Positions 35,005 to 43,728 of a stretch of 64,000 nt of DNA are shown one piece after another. Source of the stretch: Seinonella peptonophila (GTDB lineage: Bacteria; Bacillota; Bacilli; Thermoactinomycetales; Thermoactinomycetaceae). The position numbers and the translations under genes are program-made. The stretch's first letter is position 1. The number at the start of each line of letters is the position of its first letter. The notes under the pieces were generated by a model, which worked only from the letters and a program-made list of their open reading frames with translations, did not search any database and was not told the DNA's origin. The stretch spans positions 248,001 to 312,000 of the forward strand of contig NZ_FQVL01000002.1 in NCBI RefSeq assembly GCF_900129355.1, in the 5' to 3' direction.

Positions 35005-35346
35005 TTATAATGAAACTTTGATTGCTTGCACGGTTCCGGTATTCGCTGAAAAATCGATATAAACAAGCCCTGAACCTTCGTGATTATAAAGATCAGGATG
35101 AAATGGACCAATGACCTTCGTAGTCCCAGCAGAAACTGATACTACCTTTTGTCCTCCACGTCCAAATTGATCATCCTGAAATGGAAGAGTAACTGTAATA
35201 CTCGATCCGCCTGTATTCTCAACAACAAAAACTTCACGACCTGTATTTACAAACTGCATACCGTTTGTATTATCAATTGGCGTTGTTAGGCTTAAATCAA
35301 TTCCTGCATCAGTGCTAGAACCAACTGTAATAGCTGTTCGCGCCAT
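35005..35346 (-). CDS. Small beta-rich virion protein
   Basis: A 113-residue protein, mainly beta strand, low in Lys and rich in Gly/Thr/Val (VFVVENTGGSSITVTLPFQ). It lies between the tail-completion gene and the tail tube. Such composition fits a virion decoration or tail protein, but no family is certain. Confidence 0.65.
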   Translation of the reverse strand: MARTAITVGSSTDAGIDLSLTTPIDNTNGMQFVNTGREVFVVENTGGSSITVTLPFQDDQFGRGGQKVVSVSAGTTKVIGPFHPDLYNHEGSGLVYIDFSANTGTVQAIKVSL

Positions 35347-35349
35347 CTT

Positions 35350-35715
35350 TTAGCCTCCTTGTTGGTCTGTTATTAATTGCAAATTGACCGAATATAAAAA
35401 AGCCCCACTATCAACCGACTGGATAAATTCGGGTTGATTGGTGGAGCAATAAATAATCATTGTGTCCCCAATTAAAAAATGGGTCTGGATTCGTAAATCT
35501 TCGTAAATCTCCCATGCCTTGGCTTCCGCTTTCTGCATACTATCTGATTTGATCAGAATTTGAGCATTTAAACGGTTAATTTCTTTGTTAGTTGTTGGAG
35601 TTGGGAAGATTCGTACCAGACCAATATTCTTGTTTGTGATTGCGGGAAACTCGTTGTTATACATTAGATAGCTGTAACGATTTTGAATAAATGCTCTAAA
35701 ATCATTAATTCTCAA
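35350..35715 (-). CDS. Tail completion/terminator protein
   Basis: A 121-residue protein of about the length and context of minor capsid/tail terminator proteins (phage minor_capsid_3-like): NDFRAFIQNRYSYLM at the start and SVNLQLITDQQGG at the end. TTG start after GGTGAT. Caps the tail tube at the head side, by position. Confidence 0.72.
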   Translation of the reverse strand: MRINDFRAFIQNRYSYLMYNNEFPAITNKNIGLVRIFPTPTTNKEINRLNAQILIKSDSMQKAEAKAWEIYEDLRIQTHFLIGDTMIIYCSTNQPEFIQSVDSGAFLYSVNLQLITDQQGG

Positions 35716-35726
35716 ATGATCACCTA

Positions 35727-36158
35727 CTAACTTGACGCTTGAATTGCAGCAACTAACGCAAGGTTAATGTATTGGGTGTATTTATTGGCTTCTCCGTATA
35801 GTGGTCGATGTAAATATTTTCTTCCTACTGCATAATTAGCCCCAGACATACCAATACCGCCTGATTTAGCCAGCGAACCAGGACCCAAATTATAGTCTCC
35901 TTCATGCATCATCAAAGCATAGTCAAATCCTCGATTGGTAGCCTTAAAACCCACTATTGCACTAGCAATTACCGAACCAGAAACCGTAACATCATAGGAT
36001 TTTTCTAAGATTCCCTCATCATGTGGAGCTGCTCCGCTTGCGGTCATTGCGAGGGAATCGCCTACATTTTGAACTCTTTGTTCAATAATTTCAGGAATAA
36101 TACTCTTTAAAACATCTAACTTACCCAAATCTACATCAACATCGACTTTAATCCTCAT
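35727..36158 (-). CDS. HK97 gp10-like tail-joining protein
   Basis: A 143-residue protein of the HK97-gp10 type: GDSLAMTASGAAPHDEGILE (family APxDxGxLxxS-like motif), FDYALMMHEGDYNLGPGS, and RPLYGEANKY. Its start overlaps the previous stop by 4 nt (ATGA). Confidence 0.83.
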   Translation of the reverse strand: MRIKVDVDVDLGKLDVLKSIIPEIIEQRVQNVGDSLAMTASGAAPHDEGILEKSYDVTVSGSVIASAIVGFKATNRGFDYALMMHEGDYNLGPGSLAKSGGIGMSGANYAVGRKYLHRPLYGEANKYTQYINLALVAAIQASS

Positions 36159-36475
36159 ACATACACCACCGTAAAAAGTGGGAACCCTGAGAAATCCCGT
36201 AACACCTGAATCTTCTGAGGTTCCCTATTTATTACAATTCCGGCTTCGTTATTGAACTCGATTTGATCCGTATAGGAAACGTCAATTAACCCCTCCAGAT
36301 AAACCTTGAGAGAGGTCATGATTTCGTTTCCATTTTGATCCTGAACTAAAAAAGAACCTTCATCGGCTCTACATGCGTACTCTGTTTCAGTTATACCGAT
36401 TGGATTACCCCATTCATCCGTTTCCCCATTGCTTCGTCTGATTGTGATTTTTTGTCTAAGCGGAATCATAGCCAT
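36155..36475 (-). CDS. Head-closure (head-tail stopper) protein
   Basis: A 106-residue protein with the head-closure pattern: IPLRQKITIRRSNGETDEWG, then DVSYTDQIEF and INREPQKIQVLRDFSG. The ATG at 36475 overlaps the TAA of the preceding gene (TAATG), favouring this start over one at 36490. Confidence 0.8.
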   Translation of the reverse strand: MAMIPLRQKITIRRSNGETDEWGNPIGITETEYACRADEGSFLVQDQNGNEIMTSLKVYLEGLIDVSYTDQIEFNNEAGIVINREPQKIQVLRDFSGFPLFTVVYV

Positions 36476-36882
36476 TACATCACCAACCAACCAAACTTAC
36501 CGTTATAACTTCCGTCTCCATTTTCTTCTTGATCCTCTTCTATGATCGCTTGTGCTTCAGGTGCTATTTCAGATATTCGATTTCCTTGCATCTGAATGTT
36601 GATTCCCGAAACGCCCAAACCAGTTACACCAAAATCCTGCTTCTGTACTGACTCATCTTGACGCAATAACCACAGAGATTGTTCATATACTGCTTCTTTG
36701 GGCATGTATTTAGACGAATCGCTCAAGTTATAAAGGTCCCGATAATAGCGATATAAGACGCGCTCTGAATTATTTAATGCCTTCATCTTGGTTTCATCGT
36801 CCAGTACATCCCAAGGTTGCGAATAAAGAACCTGCTGCTGAAAATAGGTGTTAGCCTCACCAATCGTTACAGTAGTAGCCAT
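36475..36882 (-). CDS. Head-tail adaptor (gp6-like)
   Basis: A 135-residue connector protein: TIGEANTYFQQQVLYSQPWD and KMKALNNSERVLYRYYRDL match the gp6/gp15-type adaptor that sits on the portal ring. GGGGG precedes the ATG. Translationally coupled to the next gene. Confidence 0.82.
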   Translation of the reverse strand: MATTVTIGEANTYFQQQVLYSQPWDVLDDETKMKALNNSERVLYRYYRDLYNLSDSSKYMPKEAVYEQSLWLLRQDESVQKQDFGVTGLGVSGINIQMQGNRISEIAPEAQAIIEEDQEENGDGSYNGKFGWLVM

Positions 36883-36895
36883 AATTTAACCCCCA

Positions 36896-37117
36896 TTATT
36901 TAGCCTTTTTAGAGCTAGATTTTTTGAGGGTTGGTTTTGGTTTATCCTGTTTTGGTTCTTTTTTAGGTTCATCGACTCGTACAATACCACTGGTAGAAGT
37001 TAGTTGCTTAATTACCTCCTCATCATTTGTTCGTAATCGCCCATTGGAAAATTTATAGCGATTCCCATTCACCCAAATTCCAAGCTCAGGGAATGCATCA
37101 CTTCGAAATTCAGCCAT
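36896..37117 (-). CDS. Small basic-tailed virion-block protein
   Basis: A 73-residue protein. The N-terminal half may be a small beta fold (LGIWVNGNRYKFSNGRLRTN); the C-terminal half is Lys/Pro-rich low complexity. In related phages short proteins of this kind stand between capsid and connector genes (FiiD-like). Specific role unknown. Confidence 0.68.
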   Translation of the reverse strand: MAEFRSDAFPELGIWVNGNRYKFSNGRLRTNDEEVIKQLTSTSGIVRVDEPKKEPKQDKPKPTLKKSSSKKAK

Positions 37118-37151
37118 TCAACCACCACCATTCATTCAAGATTTTATATTG

Positions 37152-38246
37152 TTAGGCAAGATTTCTAATTCTCCCATGGGCTTTTTCTTGCTTAAATTCC
37201 AATGTGTACTCCCCTACGATCTGACCCGTTACATAATCCCCTTTTTTGCCCATGTATTCGTGGAAGAATTCACGATTAGCAAGAGGACGGATTTTACAAC
37301 GATTCAAGTCTACGAGCATTAATTCATTTGAATTAAGATTGTTATCTAAGATTATTGGGAATTGTCCGAAATCCGTAACTAAACTATCAACTACTTGACC
37401 ACGAACATTATCTTGGCGCACAATATTGATTTTATTTTCATCGATTGTTGACAAAGCACGTTTTTGTTTAGCTGGTACAAGTACGACATGTTGTGAGCCA
37501 CCAGTAAAACCGCCTTTTTCAAAGATATCTTGTGCGAGGTCGTTAATCATGTTCATAGTCAAAGGACCTGAGGCAGTATCCACATTGGTAGTAATAAAGG
37601 AACGCATACCCTTCATTTGTCGAGTCTGACCTGTTTCGTATTTGACACCATTGATTAAGGCTTTTTCAAATTGTAAAGATAGCTCCTTTAACTTCTTAGC
37701 CTTTTCATAATCATATGGATCATTGATTCCATATTGAGACATCGCTAGTGCAGTACCGGAAATCTCAATCGTTTCATCAAAGATTTGTGTAATATTGTCG
37801 ATTCTTACACGTGGTTTTTTACGTGCAGTACGAGCATCGGCACCCTCAACACCTTCAACAAACATAAATTCGACCACTTGATTATCAGTTAAAGCGGCTG
37901 CTGTGGTTCCTGCATATCCACGGGTTACGGTTAGTGTGTTCGTACTGATAGCAGTAATTTTTAGTAATTCTTCTCCAATCTTGATGATTTCATTTGCCGC
38001 AAAAATGGAGCCATCATCTACAACAATCGATGTTGCGTTGTCTGCATAACCAGCCCCGTTATTAATTGCGGTTTTATCTGCCTCCAGTTCGTCCTCGACC
38101 CATTCATGCTTTACGTTGGTAATTGGTGAACCAAACCCTAACAAAGATAATAGGGGTACCTGATAAGGATCGAGTAGTAACATCTCGTTTACAACGGATT
38201 CTATAATACCTACTTGATCCGCTTTATAAATTGGGTTTTTTGCCAT
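37152..38246 (-). CDS. Major capsid protein, SU10 type (DUF5309)
   Basis: A 364-residue capsid protein. The N-terminus YKADQVGIIESVVNEMLLLD and the features ANREFFHEYMGKKGDYVTGQ and GEYTLEFKQEKAHGRIRNL are typical of the SU10/DUF5309 capsid family with HK97 fold. Residues about 70-130 (ADNATSIVVDDGSIFAANEI, ITVTRGYAGTT-like) form an inserted beta domain. Scaffold gene directly upstream. Confidence 0.88.
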   Translation of the reverse strand: MAKNPIYKADQVGIIESVVNEMLLLDPYQVPLLSLLGFGSPITNVKHEWVEDELEADKTAINNGAGYADNATSIVVDDGSIFAANEIIKIGEELLKITAISTNTLTVTRGYAGTTAAALTDNQVVEFMFVEGVEGADARTARKKPRVRIDNITQIFDETIEISGTALAMSQYGINDPYDYEKAKKLKELSLQFEKALINGVKYETGQTRQMKGMRSFITTNVDTASGPLTMNMINDLAQDIFEKGGFTGGSQHVVLVPAKQKRALSTIDENKINIVRQDNVRGQVVDSLVTDFGQFPIILDNNLNSNELMLVDLNRCKIRPLANREFFHEYMGKKGDYVTGQIVGEYTLEFKQEKAHGRIRNLA

Positions 38247-38266
38247 TTACAATCATCTCCTAATAA

Positions 38267-38950
38267 TTAAAGACCGAGTTGCCCTCTTACTCGCATAAGA
38301 GCAGCTAAGTCCTCGGTTGTTTGTGATTTTTTAAATTTGTCTTCAGCCTCTTTTAAAAGCTGTTCATTTGTCTTCTCAACTTGGTTTGTATTTGGGTTAC
38401 TTGCGTTTCCAATTGGCTTGGGTGCTTCTTTTTTTGCTGAAACTAAAAAAGGCTTACTCTCGGTAAGCTCCTTGACCAAATCTTCAAGCTCTATATAGTT
38501 GCCTTCTTCATTGGGTTCCAAGGATGAAAGCTGATTGGAAGCAAGTTGTAAAGCGTCCTCTACATACTCAATTCCTGCTTTCCTTGCCTGTTCTCGAAAT
38601 GAATTGTGTAACTTCTCTTTTTGTCTTTCTTCCTGCAAACTGGAGTAATTAGTTTTCAATTCATCCCGTTCATTGCTGAGTAATTCAATTTGTTTCTGTA
38701 ACTTCTCTAATTCGGTCATGTTCTTTTCTTCAGCTTGGGATTTAAAGGAACGTAATTCTTCAAGCTCGCTTTTAATCTCGTCAAAGCCTTCATACTTCTT
38801 TTTCATCCGATTCAAACGATCGGTTACAGCTTTATTGATTCGCTCGTTTACCTCATCCTCGGTAAAAGTCTTAATTTCGGTACCTGTATCTTTAACATCC
38901 TCGGCAGGATTACTATTATTTTGTAACTCTAATTTATTTTCATCTGACAT
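38267..38950 (-). CDS. Capsid scaffold protein (DUF4355)
   Basis: A 227-residue, highly charged, helical protein with a long coiled coil (residues about 45-125) and a C-terminal helix KFKKSQTTEDLAALMRVRGQ. These are the features of phage scaffolds of the DUF4355 group, which direct capsid assembly and are then removed. AAAGGAG precedes the ATG at 38950; an upstream start at 38974 is less likely. Confidence 0.85.
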   Translation of the reverse strand: MSDENKLELQNNSNPAEDVKDTGTEIKTFTEDEVNERINKAVTDRLNRMKKKYEGFDEIKSELEELRSFKSQAEEKNMTELEKLQKQIELLSNERDELKTNYSSLQEERQKEKLHNSFREQARKAGIEYVEDALQLASNQLSSLEPNEEGNYIELEDLVKELTESKPFLVSAKKEAPKPIGNASNPNTNQVEKTNEQLLKEAEDKFKKSQTTEDLAALMRVRGQLGL

Positions 38951-39067
38951 ATAAAAATCATCTCCTTTACTCATTAGCTTTTAATGTCTTCAAACGGTTT
39001 GGACATTAAAAAAACACGACAGTTTAATGACGTATCGGAGGTCGATTATCACAAAAATTATTTATAC

Positions 39068-39096
39068 TTGAAATAATAAATACACTCTGATATAGT
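39068..39096 (+). promoter_or_regulatory. Promoter for the small plus-strand membrane peptide
   Basis: TTGAAA (39068-39073), 17-nt spacer, TATAGT (39091-39096). Oriented against the surrounding late genes. Confidence 0.75.
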
Positions 39097-39151
39097 AAAT
39101 TGAACCTTGTTTTATATAGTCTCTCTTTGTCCCAGAAGGGAGAACTATATT

Positions 39152-39295
39152 ATGCACAACAATAATGGCAATAACAAGAACTTTGTAACTTGGAGCGACT
39201 TGCTGCAAGCTATCAATGTATTTGTAGCAATATTTTTTGGCTTAATTGCTACAGGTCTAAGTCTCTTTTCAATTGTCATTGCTCTTCTTAAATAA
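39152..39295 (+). CDS. Small single-pass membrane peptide (47 aa), inserted against the late operon
   Basis: A 47-residue peptide: polar Asn-rich start (MHNNNGNNKN), then FVTWSDLLQA and one long hydrophobic helix ending SIVIALLK. It has its own promoter, a GAAGGGAG ribosome site and its own terminator, all on the strand opposite to the head genes, so it is a self-contained accessory (moron) unit. The FVTW(S/D)(D/E)L start and IV-I-A-x-x-K end recur in the 29-residue peptide at 45565. The form recalls holin-like type I toxins; that is inference. Confidence 0.75.
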   Translation: MHNNNGNNKNFVTWSDLLQAINVFVAIFFGLIATGLSLFSIVIALLK

Positions 39296-39318
39296 CCGCG
39301 TACGCGGTTATTTTTCAT
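39291..39318. terminator. Near-palindromic bidirectional terminator
   Basis: AATAACCGCG and CGCGGTTATT are perfect 10-bp arms separated by TA, followed by TTT. It overlaps the peptide stop codon and serves both strands. Confidence 0.88.
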
Positions 39319-40186
39319 TCCTCTCTTTAATTTGTGGTGGTAATGCTTCCAAATTCCTAACAGGAAAAACATGATGCTTACAGGATGGATGAAAGATTTC
39401 CTTAAACTCATAAGCCCTCAAATCAGATAACAAAGGGTAATCGCCTGGAACATCCGCCGTCAATTTCACAATCTTTCCTTCCCATTTCCTACAACTTGCA
39501 TGTTTGGAATTATGGGAAGAAATCACGCCATAGTAGGCTTCTCTTTTTAATGACTCATTAATGGTTCCTTCAAATTGAGCTTGCATGACCTTTGTTCGTG
39601 CTACCATTTTTGAGTAACTTTCAATGGTCCAAGTTCGGTTAGCTCGATCAATGATCGAGAAATCAGCAGCTTGACTCGCTTCCTCTTTTAATCCTCGAAT
39701 GATGTTTCGATAGTTCTCCTTCAAACTAACCCCTATTTCACGATTCCTAATATTCTCCATGACAACCCTTGTTACCACGTCTTTTACTCGTTGGCTCGTA
39801 TTTTGAGTCATTAAGAGTAGGTCATTGTAAGTAACCTTTTTGATTTGATTCACGGTTTGCTTGTTTAACTGATTTCCCATTTTCACCGTATCTTTTGCTG
39901 CTTTCATTGCGGGTTGTAATCCCAAAGTCATGAGCGTAATCGCAACCCCCACGATATAAGCGTAATTAATCGCCATATCTACCCAAGTGAAAAGCTGCTG
40001 ATTGGTTGTAATTAGGATTTCATCAATTCGTTTTTCTATTTCTCGTTGATCTTTGGGGCTTAGATTTTGGAAATCAATAGAAAGTAAAAAAGCCTTCAGT
40101 TGGTCTGAAGAACCTTGTAAAATCTGCTCCAATTTTTCAATTAACTCATTGTAAGTTTCCCTTTCTTCTGGTGGTTGGTAGGTCAT
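39308..40186 (-). CDS. Minor head protein (Mu F/SPP1 gp7-like)
   Basis: A 292-residue protein of the phage head-morphogenesis type. The C-terminal half carries the diagnostic ARTKVMQAQFEG, then SSHNSKHASCRKWEGKIV and FHPSCKHHVFPV (Cys/His motif). It probably enters the capsid with DNA or helps portal assembly. Start overlaps the portal stop (ATGA). Confidence 0.87.
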   Translation of the reverse strand: MTYQPPEERETYNELIEKLEQILQGSSDQLKAFLLSIDFQNLSPKDQREIEKRIDEILITTNQQLFTWVDMAINYAYIVGVAITLMTLGLQPAMKAAKDTVKMGNQLNKQTVNQIKKVTYNDLLLMTQNTSQRVKDVVTRVVMENIRNREIGVSLKENYRNIIRGLKEEASQAADFSIIDRANRTWTIESYSKMVARTKVMQAQFEGTINESLKREAYYGVISSHNSKHASCRKWEGKIVKLTADVPGDYPLLSDLRAYEFKEIFHPSCKHHVFPVRNLEALPPQIKERNEK

Positions 40187-41808
40187 GATTCTTCACTGCT
40201 TTTTTCTGGTTGGGGTTTCTTTGGCTCTTCATTATCCCAGTTTAAGTCAACGCTTGGATTCATTTGTTCCTGCATTCGCTTCAATGCTTCGTCCTGTTCA
40301 CGATTGATTGAATCATAAATTGCCTTGGCTTCTTCAAAGTTCATGTTCTCTAATACTTTGATTGCTGATAATTGATCAATGGTTTGCTTATTACCTGTTC
40401 TAAGAGCCATGATTTCGGCTAATTCTTTATCATTATTTGGGAGCCCATCTTTCCATAAGATTGTAGGCATTTTGGGTTCATATTCTGGGATGGAAGTTTC
40501 ATACTTTTCACGTACAACTTGCTCCAACTGCATAGCAGACAATAACGTCTTTCTCATTGCCCTTTCTAAGTAAACTCGAATTCTTTTTACCTTAGACAGA
40601 ATAGGCATGAATCGACCTTTTATCGCTGCTCCGTCTGTATGTGACGTTCCAGTTCCACCAGATTCCAACTCAGTAATTGCCGAACCGAATAACCATTGAG
40701 GCGTTTCTTGGATCGCAAATACTAGCCCAATCAATCGATCCAATTCTCTAAATGCCGCTTCTAATTGGCTATTCCATTCAATGTAACCCGGCACAATTTC
40801 TCCCGCTTCAACCGGGATATATCGACCACCTGATTTAATTTCACTTGTTCCGGCTGGTGGTCCATACATTGATGGATCACTATGTTTCCAAAGTACATAA
40901 TCAATTTGAACTAATCGATCCTCAATAGCTGTAACCAGACTCTCTATTTTTTCAATGTTGTTGTGACCTTGCCAAGTATCGTCACAAGCACTATAAGGGA
41001 AATGGTGAACTGGAATATGATTTAGTCCCGTTTCCACTATGTCAGCTTCTCGTCCTGTTGGAACCTGCTCTATAATATCAAAGAGCTGTATATTTGCCCC
41101 GTATTTGGTACTAACTGTCTTCTCAGCTAATCGATATCTTTCATAAAAAATATAGCCTGAAATGTGCCTCTCAACATTGAGATATGGAATCTCTTCTTCA
41201 TTTTCTAATCCTGGAATTCGATCTTCTAAGAAACTTAAAAAAGACCGCTTTTTTCGGTCTTGGTACGAGACATAACAGATATTGATTGCCTTGAATTTCT
41301 TATTGTTTAAGTTGACCGTTTCTGGAAACACGAAGTTAGCAGGAACTGGTTCTATGATTACCTCTGGTTCAACTCCTTCGGGTGTGGGTAAACCTAAACT
41401 TGTTAATTCACTGTAATCCTCTCGGTAATCGTAATAAACTTTTAACCAACCGTCTCCACGAATTCCAGATGAAACAACTAATTCATGACCCATTGTGTTC
41501 AATTCATTATCATTCGTTATTCGCTCTAATGCTTGTTGTTCTGGGGTTTCATCCTCACTTACCTGATAATTAGGAGGTTCCCCAAACATTAAATCGGCTG
41601 GTTTGTTGGTGAGTGCCTGGACCATATGGAATCCAATATATAACAAGGCTAATTTCTCAGCGTGTGGCGTGTCTTTTAAAATGTTGGTTGCTCGTTCTAC
41701 AAGTTCTGCCTGCTTGCCTTCAAAATAGTACTTGCCGCGAATGTATCGGGCAATTCTTGGGATGCTTTCATCATCCGGGAATTGATCCCCTACATCAAAT
41801 AGTTTCAA
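40183..41808 (-). CDS. Portal protein (SPP1 gp6-like)
   Basis: A 541-residue portal protein: ADLMFGEPPNYQVSED, then GDGWLKVYYDYREDYS and IPVHHFPYSACDDTWQGHNN in the middle, and the crown/helix region ITELESGGTGTSHTDGAA followed by a C-terminal acidic tail. TTG start with AGGAGG upstream. The dodecameric portal is the DNA entry point of the capsid. Confidence 0.9.
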   Translation of the reverse strand: MKLFDVGDQFPDDESIPRIARYIRGKYYFEGKQAELVERATNILKDTPHAEKLALLYIGFHMVQALTNKPADLMFGEPPNYQVSEDETPEQQALERITNDNELNTMGHELVVSSGIRGDGWLKVYYDYREDYSELTSLGLPTPEGVEPEVIIEPVPANFVFPETVNLNNKKFKAINICYVSYQDRKKRSFLSFLEDRIPGLENEEEIPYLNVERHISGYIFYERYRLAEKTVSTKYGANIQLFDIIEQVPTGREADIVETGLNHIPVHHFPYSACDDTWQGHNNIEKIESLVTAIEDRLVQIDYVLWKHSDPSMYGPPAGTSEIKSGGRYIPVEAGEIVPGYIEWNSQLEAAFRELDRLIGLVFAIQETPQWLFGSAITELESGGTGTSHTDGAAIKGRFMPILSKVKRIRVYLERAMRKTLLSAMQLEQVVREKYETSIPEYEPKMPTILWKDGLPNNDKELAEIMALRTGNKQTIDQLSAIKVLENMNFEEAKAIYDSINREQDEALKRMQEQMNPSVDLNWDNEEPKKPQPEKSSEES

Positions 41809-41827
41809 TGGCTACACCTCCTTAGTA

Positions 41828-42418
41828 TTAATAGTAACGTTCGAATAATGACGATAGCCCCATATGGGAAAGTACCTGAGTCACAGAATCCTTATAAAAG
41901 CCTCTCCATTTTTTAGCCTTCATACCTCTTAAAACAGGGAATATAAAGTCCTCTTTTGTCTTTTTGAAGGATTTAATCCTAATCGAATTACCGCTATATT
42001 CAGCTTCTCCGTGAATATTACTGATACGCCAAAAGTTATCATCGCCCATAAAATGATTTTTTCGATCATCATAATACTTCTGTATCCATTTTCCATTAGA
42101 CTTAAGCCCGACTAAATATTCATTAGGACCATGATAGACTTCAGTTATTACGCCATCTTTACTTATAACATCGTATTGATAAGGGACTGTATCCCAAGTC
42201 TTGTTATCCCAATTGCAATTGATGATTTTAGGGTTACAATGAATATTCTCGATTATCTTAGCTAAAGGAGAGTCTGTATAAAAAGGTCTTTCATTTCTAG
42301 GTATTACAAACCAATCATGTCTTTCTGCAAGTTTTTTATGATAGTTCTTTATTAGTTTTGGTTGTATTCTAGGATCATAACGTTCAAATACCTCTCTTTC
42401 AGGTAGATAATATCTAAT
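41828..42418 (-). CDS. Prophage protein with apparent AUU start
   Basis: The reading frame is open from just after a TAA to the stop at 41828 and encodes 196 residues of normal composition (YYLPEREVFERYDPRIQPKL, NERPFYTDSPLAKIIENIHC, then NFWRISNIHGEAEYSGNSI). There is no ATG, GTG or TTG in this frame until 42049, which would remove 123 residues. An ATT at 42418-42416 stands 7 nt after AGAGGTGA, so an AUU start (as in infC) is the simplest reading. A frameshift from a longer ancestor is the alternative. Function unknown. Confidence 0.6.
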   Translation of the reverse strand: MRYYLPEREVFERYDPRIQPKLIKNYHKKLAERHDWFVIPRNERPFYTDSPLAKIIENIHCNPKIINCNWDNKTWDTVPYQYDVISKDGVITEVYHGPNEYLVGLKSNGKWIQKYYDDRKNHFMGDDNFWRISNIHGEAEYSGNSIRIKSFKKTKEDFIFPVLRGMKAKKWRGFYKDSVTQVLSHMGLSSLFERYY

Positions 42419-42498
42419 CTTTTAATCACCTCTTTTTCATTGATCTGAATTTCAGTATTGACTTTCAAAGCTATTGCATATATATTTATTATGGGTTA

Positions 42499-43518
42499 TT
42501 ATTTGGATTTTTTGTCACTGAGTTCAAAAATTTTTTTGAGTATTTTATTTACTGCTTCACCCGTGTTATACCCTTTTTCATGTGGGTTTGTCCGTAACAC
42601 ATGCCAACCTAAAACATTTCTCATATGTCCCTCACGTCTTACTTCATAATCTTGATCACGGTCTTTGTGATCATCTTCATCAATCTCTAATGCGATTTTG
42701 TATTCTGGTAAAAAGATATCTGTTTGCTTATCGCTTCCCTCAAAATAAAATGACTTCTGTAAATCAATTTCATACAAACCCTGAAAAGCAGCCTTTACAG
42801 TTGCAGTAACGGTAGCTTCAGGAACTTCCCGGACAACATTTAAATTTGCTTGTTTAGCTATAGTTGTAGCCTCTTCTTTTCGGGAACGATCTAACACGAT
42901 TCGTAACCCTGAATCATTTATATATAGGATCTTTTGAATCCCTGATTGTTTAACCATATTTTCATTTTCTTTGATTCGGTACACGATAGCACCAGTTGAT
43001 TTATAACCTAAATGTTTCTTTGCATCAGTAGCAGCTACATACACAACTCCATCTATTTCTAAATGTCTAATTGTTGGGTCAATTTCGAGCAGAATTTTAG
43101 CTATGTCTTTTGGTTCTAGTTCTTTGATTCGTTCTTCTAAAATGTAAATGCCGTGTTTACGAATTGATGGAAGTACTTCGTGTAATACCCATCGTTGGAA
43201 TTCATGAATATGAGGTTTGTTTCTAGAACTCGCACGTAAAACCCATTTATATAGAGCTGGCTCTTTAACTACTGATACTTTTTGCTTTCCTCCAAGGGTG
43301 TCCAAAGTTTGGATACCCTTTTCATCTTCATCCAACTTATCCAAAGCAGTCGCATGTCTTTTCAAACCGATGACATCAGCAACGTCTTTTGCAAGAAACC
43401 AAAACTCTTCACTTTCATCTACCATTGCGGGCAGCTTCAAACCTTTAAATTCAAAATCAACTTCTGACACAACTTTAACCTTACTTCCATCGTGCAATTC
43501 AATAATATTATTTTCCAT
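42499..43518 (-). CDS. BRO-N protein fused to a Vsr/DUF559-like nuclease domain
   Basis: A 339-residue protein. Residues about 20-115 are a BRO-N domain (WFLAKDVADVIGLKRHATAL, then ALYKWVLRASSR and FQRWVLHEVLPSIRKHG), typical of phage antirepressors. The C-terminal 90 residues resemble small Vsr-fold/DUF559 or EDxHD endonucleases: QTDIFLPEYKIALEIDEDDH followed by KDRD, and LGWHVLRTNP. Such a fusion is known among free-standing phage homing nucleases. The ATG at 43518 has GGAG upstream. A structured leader with two terminators lies before it. Confidence 0.78.
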   Translation of the reverse strand: MENNIIELHDGSKVKVVSEVDFEFKGLKLPAMVDESEEFWFLAKDVADVIGLKRHATALDKLDEDEKGIQTLDTLGGKQKVSVVKEPALYKWVLRASSRNKPHIHEFQRWVLHEVLPSIRKHGIYILEERIKELEPKDIAKILLEIDPTIRHLEIDGVVYVAATDAKKHLGYKSTGAIVYRIKENENMVKQSGIQKILYINDSGLRIVLDRSRKEEATTIAKQANLNVVREVPEATVTATVKAAFQGLYEIDLQKSFYFEGSDKQTDIFLPEYKIALEIDEDDHKDRDQDYEVRREGHMRNVLGWHVLRTNPHEKGYNTGEAVNKILKKIFELSDKKSK

Positions 43519-43552
43519 ACTTATCACTCTCCGTTTCTCCTTCTCCCTGAAA

Positions 43553-43586
43553 TATAAAAAAGGCACTCAGAAACTGAGCACCTTTT
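43553..43586 (-). terminator. Leader terminator before the BRO-N gene
   Basis: On the minus strand GGTGCTCAG and CTGAGTGCC form a stem (two G-U pairs) around TTT, followed by seven Ts. It lies within the 5' leader of the BRO-N gene, so it acts as an attenuator unless a promoter lies inside 43519-43552. Confidence 0.8.
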
Positions 43587-43588
43587 AA

Positions 43589-43652
43589 AGCCTACCTACA
43601 AGGGGGAGAGGAACCTTTTACGTTAAGGAGCGACCTTAACGCAAGGTAGGCT
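43589..43652 (-). ncRNA. Structured leader element
   Basis: AGCCTACCT (43589-43597) pairs perfectly with AGGTAGGCT (43644-43652). Inside, CGTTAAGG (43621-43628) pairs perfectly with CCTTAACG (43634-43641) around AGCGA. The rest of the loop is purine-rich on the plus strand (GGGGGAGAGGAACC). This is more structure than a plain terminator and lies between two minus-strand terminators. I see no match to a known riboswitch. Confidence 0.55.
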
Positions 43653-43682
43653 ATGTATTTGGTTTTGAATCGTTATGTGATC

Positions 43683-43719
43683 ATAAAAAATAGCCCCTAC
43701 CAATTAGGGCAGAGGCTTA
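43683..43719 (-). terminator. Promoter-proximal terminator
   Basis: Minus-strand AGCCTCTGCCC and TGGTAGGGGCT pair at 10 of 11 positions counting G-U, followed by ATTTTTT. It is only about 15 nt downstream of the promoter-like repeat at 43729. Confidence 0.72.
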
Positions 43720-43728
43720 ATTACTTTC

